This document shows, piece after piece, positions 32,535 to 37,340 of a stretch of DNA of 37,340 nt. The stretch is from assembly GCA_964493075.1 (NCBI GenBank), contig CAZBNU010000013.1, forward strand, positions 1-37,340, read 5' to 3'. A program made the translations under genes and the position numbers. Position 1 is the stretch's first letter, and the number at the start of each line of letters is the position of its first letter. The notes beneath the pieces were generated by a model. The model worked only from the letters and a program-made list of their open reading frames with translations, did no database searches and had not been told where the DNA came from. Source of the stretch: SLFT01 sp964493075. Lineage in GTDB: Bacteria; Hydrogenedentota; Hydrogenedentia; Hydrogenedentales; CAITNO01.

Positions 32535-35500
32535 ATGTTGTCCTTATCCTTTTTACTGCTGATTTCAAGTTCTATCCTGTCCGCCCCCGTCGCTGATCTT
32601 GCTACTGTTGCCGAGGGCATCCAGGCGCCGGGCGCCGAATACAGCACTGGGCCGCTGTGGGTATGGAATGATATGCTCACTGCAGAGCAACTGGAACATA
32701 CGCTGGATGCGCTGGTGGCGCAAAATGTTCGGCAGGTGTGGGTTCATCCCCGTCCGGGGCTGATGACGCCGTACCTGTCTGATGAGTGGTTTTCCCTTTG
32801 GGAGGCTACGCTGGCAGCGGCCCGTGAACGGGGTATGCTGGTATGGATTTACGATGAGAATTCTTATCCGTCCGGTTTTGCAGGCGGCAACGTGCCGGAG
32901 GAAATGCCGGAATCGCGTGGGTTGGGTTTGACGCTTCATGCTGAAAAACGAGTGGCTGCCTTTCATCATGCAATTCTCGCAGTGTACGAAAAAACGGAGG
33001 ATGGCTATAAAAATATAACCGAGGAAGTGGCTGTCCAGCGCGAAGCGACTGAAGGTGAATTGGTGGTGGCGCGCATCGAAGAGACCAGGCCATCGCCTTG
33101 GTTTGGCGGGAAGACCTATGTGGATTTGTTGCTTCCGGGCGTCACGGAGAAGTTTCTGGAATTGACCCTCGAGCCTTACCGCAAACACTTTGGCAAAGAT
33201 TTCGGCAGTCTGATCCCCGGTTCCTTTACGGACGAGCCGCATCTGAAACCCAGCGGCGACATGCACTGGACACCGGATTTGCCGGAGGTGTTCCAGGAAC
33301 GCTGGGGGGATGATTTTTTTGAAGGGCTGCCCTATCTTCGGGATGACTCGGAAGCGGGACGCCAGTTCCGATTCCGGTATTTATGTATGCTCAATGAATT
33401 ATTCATCGAACGCTGGGCGAAGCCGTATTATAATTACTGTGAGAAATATGGCATTGAGTTTACGGGGCATTACTGGGAACATGGCTGGCCAAACTGCGCT
33501 TCGGTGCCGGACAATATGGCCATGGGCGCATGGCAGCACCGTCCCGGCATTGACACGCTGTTCAACCAGTACAGCGAAGGTCCCAATGCGCAATTCGGCA
33601 ATGTGCGCGCCGTTATCGAACTTGCCAGTGTGGCGCGCCAGACCGGGCGTGAACGCACCTTGTGCGAGGCCTTTGGCGGCAGCGGTGCGGAGATGCGCTT
33701 CCAGGACTACAAGCGCATCGGCGACTGGCTGCAGGTGCTGGGTGTAAACACGATCAATGAACACCTGTCGGACGTGACCATACGCGGTGCGCGCAAGCGT
33801 GACTATCCGCCGACCTTCTCGTATCATTCCCCGTGGATGGCGGAATATCAGACGCTTGCAGATTACTTTACACGACTGTCCTATGCGCTGTCCCAAGGGC
33901 AGCAGATAAACCGGTGCCTGGTGCTGGAACCTACCACTACGGCGTGGATGCATCATTTTGTGGACAACGGTAAACTTGCTGCGCTGGGCGACGGGTTTCA
34001 GTTGCTGGTGACGAACCTTGCAAAACAACAGGTGGCGTTTGATCTGGGCAGTGAGGCGGTGATTAATGAATTCGGATCCGTGGGGGAACTTGACGGAGAA
34101 GCTGTGTTGCAGGTTGGTGAATGTGCCTATACCGCCGTTGTGATCCCGGCAGAAATGGAAACGCTGCACCGGGCCGTGTTCGAATTGTTGGCTGCCTACA
34201 TGGAAAAGGGCGGCATTGTTTTTTCGTGCGCATCACTCGAACAACCTGCTTGCATTGACGGTGCGCCCGATGAAGCGACTGAAGCGATGCGTAGCCATGA
34301 CAACTGGAAGGTGGTTTCCACCACAGAACTGGCAACGGTTATCAATGCCCGCTGCCACCAGACGGTACAGGTTGCCTTGAGTCCCGGTAACACGGCTGTC
34401 GTATACCATCACCGCCGTCAGCTCGCGGATGGCGATATCCTGTTCATCGCCAATAACAGAAAAGATGTGGCTGCGTCCGGTATAGTGGAGGCGATGGCCG
34501 CAGGTGTTCGGCAGGTAAATCTGGACACCGGTGCAATTCAGGGCTATGCCTTTGACGCAATAGAAAACAACGGGATACGGGCATCCTTTACATTGGAGCC
34601 ATGCGATAGTATCCTCCTGTTTTTGGACAAGACCGTCGTTCCAGCAGAACAGCCGCAGACGGTGGATGGTGAAGCGGAAGCGATTGCCTTGTCAGAGATT
34701 GAAGTGAAACGGCTGGATGACAACAATCTGATTCTGGATTATCTTGATGTTGCTGCAGGCAAGAAATCTGAGTCAGGTGTGTATTGGAAAAAGGCTGCGG
34801 AAGTCAGTTTCCAGGAAAACGGGCTGCGCGGCAATATCTGGGACCATTGTGTCCAGTTCCGGGACGAGTTGCTCCAGACGGAGTTTGAAGCGGAAAGCGG
34901 TTTCATCGCCCGTTACAATTTCACCATCGAAGAGGCGGTGCCCGACACGCTGTATGCAGTTGTGGAGCGCGCTGACCTCTACACCATCACCTGCAACGAT
35001 ACGCCCGTGGCGGCTGAAGCCGATGCGTGGTGGCTTGATCGTGCTTTTGGCAAGATTGACATTGCCAAAGCCGCAAAGGTGGGGCTGAACGAACTGGTCA
35101 TTACGGCGTTGCCCATGACGATATTCCATGAACTGGAAGCCGCCCACATCATAGGTGATTTCTCGTTGAAGGCTGCCGAAAACGGATTTGTAATTGTTCC
35201 TGCCCAACCGCTTGGCGTTGGCGCATGGAAGGAACAGGGGCTGCCCTTGTATGGACATCGTGTTGCCTATACTGCTGAGGCAACCCTGGACAAAGTGGAC
35301 GGACAGTACAAGGTTAAACTACCCGCATGGGAAGGGGTTGTTGCTTCTGTGTTGGTCAACGGTAAGGATGCAGGCAGCATCTACCGCCAGCCCATGGAAT
35401 GCGATATTACCAAACTGCTGCAAGAAGGCGAAAACACCATTGAAGTCGTGGTGTACGGTTCGCTGCGCAACACCCTTGGCCCGCACCACGGCGATGCCGG

Positions 35501-35621
35501 ACTCGGCTTTACCCATCCCGGTTCCTGGAATCAGGCGCCCGAAAAAGAACAGCCCGCCGGCACCGCCTACTTCGCCATGCCCTACGGTCTGCTCGCCCCC
35601 TTTGAGTTGCGGCATTATTAA
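32535..35621 (+). CDS. secreted glycoside hydrolase, GH106 (alpha-L-rhamnosidase)-like
   Basis: A 1028-residue exported enzyme. The signal peptide is about 1-18 (MLSLSFLLLISSSILSAP). The N-terminal catalytic region has features of GH106-type proteins: PLWVWNDMLTAEQL, VRQVWVHPRPGL, GMLVWIYDENSYPSGFAGG (101-119), SFTDEPHL (Glu234) and TLCEAFGGSGAEM (Glu378). Glu234 and Glu378 are candidate acidic catalytic residues, from conservation pattern only. The C-terminal part (about 720-1028) is beta-rich with galactose-binding-like modules, ending HPGSWNQAPEKE. GH106 members remove rhamnose from plant or bacterial polysaccharides; the substrate here is not certain. AAGGAAG lies 5 nt before the ATG. Being next to the secretin with a Sec signal, it may be a T2SS substrate (inference). 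Confidence 0.82.
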   Translation: MLSLSFLLLISSSILSAPVADLATVAEGIQAPGAEYSTGPLWVWNDMLTAEQLEHTLDALVAQNVRQVWVHPRPGLMTPYLSDEWFSLWEATLAAARERGMLVWIYDENSYPSGFAGGNVPEEMPESRGLGLTLHAEKRVAAFHHAILAVYEKTEDGYKNITEEVAVQREATEGELVVARIEETRPSPWFGGKTYVDLLLPGVTEKFLELTLEPYRKHFGKDFGSLIPGSFTDEPHLKPSGDMHWTPDLPEVFQERWGDDFFEGLPYLRDDSEAGRQFRFRYLCMLNELFIERWAKPYYNYCEKYGIEFTGHYWEHGWPNCASVPDNMAMGAWQHRPGIDTLFNQYSEGPNAQFGNVRAVIELASVARQTGRERTLCEAFGGSGAEMRFQDYKRIGDWLQVLGVNTINEHLSDVTIRGARKRDYPPTFSYHSPWMAEYQTLADYFTRLSYALSQGQQINRCLVLEPTTTAWMHHFVDNGKLAALGDGFQLLVTNLAKQQVAFDLGSEAVINEFGSVGELDGEAVLQVGECAYTAVVIPAEMETLHRAVFELLAAYMEKGGIVFSCASLEQPACIDGAPDEATEAMRSHDNWKVVSTTELATVINARCHQTVQVALSPGNTAVVYHHRRQLADGDILFIANNRKDVAASGIVEAMAAGVRQVNLDTGAIQGYAFDAIENNGIRASFTLEPCDSILLFLDKTVVPAEQPQTVDGEAEAIALSEIEVKRLDDNNLILDYLDVAAGKKSESGVYWKKAAEVSFQENGLRGNIWDHCVQFRDELLQTEFEAESGFIARYNFTIEEAVPDTLYAVVERADLYTITCNDTPVAAEADAWWLDRAFGKIDIAKAAKVGLNELVITALPMTIFHELEAAHIIGDFSLKAAENGFVIVPAQPLGVGAWKEQGLPLYGHRVAYTAEATLDKVDGQYKVKLPAWEGVVASVLVNGKDAGSIYRQPMECDITKLLQEGENTIEVVVYGSLRNTLGPHHGDAGLGFTHPGSWNQAPEKEQPAGTAYFAMPYGLLAPFELRHY

Positions 35622-35632
35622 AAAGAAAACGA

Positions 35633-35665
35633 TAGGGTAGGTGAAGCATAGCGAAGCCCGCCCTA
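35633..35665 (-). repeat. short imperfect inverted repeat, possible terminator of the aldehyde dehydrogenase gene
   Basis: TAGGGTAGG at 35633-35641 pairs imperfectly with CCCGCCCTA at 35657-35665, with GAAGC repeated inside. On the minus strand it is followed by a T-rich stretch, so it may end the aldehyde dehydrogenase transcript. Its style (GTAGGGCGGGCTTCGC) is that of small dispersed intergenic hairpin repeats; no second copy occurs in this window. Confidence 0.4.
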
Positions 35666-35689
35666 CAGATTAACTGCAGTGTTTGTCAC

Positions 35690-37087
35690 TTATCCCGGGA
35701 TTTCCGTGCGCAGGTGCATGCTCTTGAGTTTGGTGAGGTTTAGCAGTCCGTAGTGGGACAGGGTTGCGCCGCGTCCGGTGTCTTTGACGCCGCACCAGGG
35801 CAGGGCGGGATCAAGGAAGTCGCAGCGGTTCATAAAGAAGGTGCCGGTCTCCACCTGTTCGCCGATACGGATGGCGCGCTGTGTGTCGGAGGTCCAGATG
35901 GAAGCGGATAGACCGTAGGGGCTGTCGTTCATCATGCGGACGGCTTCCGCGTCATTGGCTACCGGGCGGATGCCGATGACCGGGCCGAAGCTTTCCTCCT
36001 GCATAAGGGAGGAATCCTGGGGCGCATCGGCTACTACGGCAGGGGCACAGAACCAGCCCTGTTCAGGACATGCGAATTCGGCGGGTGCGACCACCAGCCG
36101 TCCGCCAGCCTTCACAGCGGCGTCCACCTGTTCGGCAAGAAATGACGGTGCGCTCTTCGTCGCCATGGGTCCGATGGATGTGGCGGTCTGCATTGGGTCA
36201 CCCAGCACATAGGCACGCGTTATTTCCGCAAAGGCTTCCACGAACCGTTCGTAGATGGACTGTTCCACATAGATGCGTTCCACGGCGCAGCAGGACTGGC
36301 CTGCATTGTAAAAGGCGCCGTCCACACAGTTGGCTACGGCAAAATCAAAATCGGCATCCGCGCAGACATAGGCGGGGTCTTTGCCGCCCAATTCCAGACC
36401 TGTTCCGATGAAACGGCCCGCTGCGGATTGCACAATTTCGTGTCCCCCGTGGACGCTGCCTGTAAAGGAGACATAGTCCACACCGGTGTGTTGGATCAGT
36501 GTTTCTGTTACGTTGTGTCCGGCAACGATGTTTTGTACCAAGAACTCCGGAACACCTGCCTGCTTGAAGGCGTCCGCAAAGGCTTGTCCGCACAGGGGCG
36601 TGCGGCTGGAGTGTTTGACGATGACTGCATTGCCCGCAAGCACGGCGGGCACCACGACATTCACTGCGATGAGCAGCGGATAGTTCCACGCGGCAATGTC
36701 CAACACCACGCCCAATGGTTCATGACGGATATAGCGGTTGAATCCGGGCTTGTCTGGGAGAAACTCGTCGGCCAGTGTTTGCCCGGCGATACTGATCATG
36801 TAGGCCGCGCGATCCAGCGTTGCGGAGACTTCGCCCAAAGCCTGCTGCAAGGGTTTTCCCATTTGCAGCGTGATATTCTTGGCGGTTTCTTCGCGTATGG
36901 CTTCAAAGGCTTTCATAAACCGTTCGCAAGCAGCAACGCGTTCGGTTATGGGCGTATCCTTCCAGACCGAAAAAGCATGCCGGGAGCGTTTGACAACGGC
37001 ATCTACTTCGTCCGGCTGCAGCAGCGGGAGGGCGGTAACTTCTTCTTCATTGAAAGGATTGATGACGTGCAGCAGGTTGTCAGCCAT
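35690..37087 (-). CDS. NAD(P)-dependent aldehyde dehydrogenase
   Basis: A 465-residue aldehyde dehydrogenase superfamily enzyme. Visible motifs: Asn134 in AAWNYP, Lys158 (VIVKHSSRTP), the cofactor-binding SFTGSVHGG, general base Glu232 (LELGGKDP) and nucleophile Cys266 (NAGQSCCAVER), with C-terminal ESFGPVIGI. All residues needed for oxidising an aldehyde to an acid are present. The length is slightly below the 480-500 typical of the family. The substrate cannot be told from sequence; succinate-semialdehyde or a sugar-derived aldehyde such as lactaldehyde from rhamnose breakdown would fit the neighbouring glycosidase, but that is a guess. AAGGAG lies 7 nt before the ATG. It is convergent with the glycosidase gene. 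Confidence 0.93.
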   Translation of the reverse strand: MADNLLHVINPFNEEEVTALPLLQPDEVDAVVKRSRHAFSVWKDTPITERVAACERFMKAFEAIREETAKNITLQMGKPLQQALGEVSATLDRAAYMISIAGQTLADEFLPDKPGFNRYIRHEPLGVVLDIAAWNYPLLIAVNVVVPAVLAGNAVIVKHSSRTPLCGQAFADAFKQAGVPEFLVQNIVAGHNVTETLIQHTGVDYVSFTGSVHGGHEIVQSAAGRFIGTGLELGGKDPAYVCADADFDFAVANCVDGAFYNAGQSCCAVERIYVEQSIYERFVEAFAEITRAYVLGDPMQTATSIGPMATKSAPSFLAEQVDAAVKAGGRLVVAPAEFACPEQGWFCAPAVVADAPQDSSLMQEESFGPVIGIRPVANDAEAVRMMNDSPYGLSASIWTSDTQRAIRIGEQVETGTFFMNRCDFLDPALPWCGVKDTGRGATLSHYGLLNLTKLKSMHLRTEIPG

Positions 37088-37146
37088 AAAATACTCCTTG
37101 CATTCCCAAAGGATGTTGAAAGATTTGTGTGGAAAGTAGACTGAGG

Positions 37147-37175
37147 GGCAGCATCGGGATTTTTATCCTGCTGCC
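37147..37175 (-). promoter_or_regulatory. hairpin in the leader of the aldehyde dehydrogenase gene
   Basis: GGCAGCA (37147-37153) pairs with TGCTGCC (37169-37175), extended by GGAT/ATCC around a TTTT loop with a small bulge. It lies about 60 nt upstream of the ATG. No T-run follows on the minus strand, so it looks like a leader structure rather than a terminator. Confidence 0.45.
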
Positions 37176-37255
37176 AGATGAATACATACTACGGATTATC
37201 GGTTGCGGAATCAAAAAACTGACCAAAACCAGTATTTTTTGAGACGTTATTTCAC

Positions 37256-37317
37256 TTTTTTTCATCATTTTTTTGCGTTTTTCGACGTTTTTGAATGTTT
37301 CTGAACGTTTTTTTTCG
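37256..37317. repeat. 10-bp phased T-tracts (degenerate tandem repeat)
   Basis: T-runs begin at 37256, 37268, 37278, 37288, 37298 and 37308. The last five units are spaced exactly 10 bp apart, with a loose consensus TTTTT-N2-ACG. Runs of A/T in phase with the helix produce curved DNA. The rest of 37088-37340 holds the leader hairpin and no gene. Confidence 0.65.
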
Positions 37318-37340
37318 GGTTGTTTGTGCCTGGAAGCACA

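Noticed and set aside
37268..37317. Short tandem repeat considered as a CRISPR-like array
   Set aside because: The units are 10 bp, T-rich and contiguous without spacers; phased T-tracts explain them better.

Overview
The window reads as a chromosomal segment of a Gram-negative, probably anaerobic or fermentative bacterium. Support for this: a secretin and a complete set of type II secretion (T2SS) pseudopilins, type IV pilus ATPases, and a multimeric [FeFe] hydrogenase operon led by the redox sensor Rex. The hydrogenase, the GH106-like glycosidase and the unusual domain fusions would suit an uncultured polysaccharide-degrading lineage (Hydrogenedentota or another PVC-adjacent phylum is my guess; this is inference, with no marker gene to prove it). 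No rRNA, tRNA, CRISPR array, transposase or phage gene was seen.

Layout. 1-2915 (minus): a transglutaminase-like secreted protein followed by the start of a large membrane-anchored AsmA-like protein that runs off the left edge. 3026-4824 (plus): an NSS-family sodium symporter with its own promoter, and an overlapping 43-residue MetS-type small subunit. 4828-13772 (minus): a type IV pilus block, in transcription order a MshEN-DnaA AAA+ fusion, pilB, pilT, pilS, pilR and a small envelope protein. 13864-20249 (minus): the operon rex-hydC-hydB-hydA, closed by a strong terminator. 20250-20965: a long intergenic region rich in dyad symmetries. 20966-23002 (plus): an EF-G-like GTPase followed by a terminator and a second, related hairpin. 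23216-32398 (plus): a tightly packed T2SS operon gspG-H-I-J-K-L-M-C-like and gspD, with mostly overlapping genes and no gspE or gspF. 32535-35621 (plus): a signal-peptide-bearing GH106-like glycosidase. 35690-37087 (minus): an aldehyde dehydrogenase, with 10-bp phased T-tracts upstream.

How the genes fit together. The hydrogenase subunits should couple NAD(P)H and ferredoxin oxidation to H2 production under NADH/NAD+ control by Rex. The pilus block supplies extension (PilB) and retraction (PilT) motors, with PilS/PilR control. Its PilB-like ATPase is also the only candidate GspE in view for the T2SS. The T2SS probably exports hydrolases such as the adjacent glycosidase.

The most unusual items are: (i) a protein joining a MshEN-type (c-di-GMP-binding family) domain, a long repeat-containing linker and a complete DnaA-type AAA+ ATPase that lacks the DnaA DNA-binding domain, placed directly before pilB; (ii) a secretin with an extra N-domain repeat and a C-terminal domain resembling the periplasmic domain of TolR/ExbD; (iii) a HydB subunit carrying a GltD/NfnB-like flavin module in place of the usual C-terminal ferredoxin domain.
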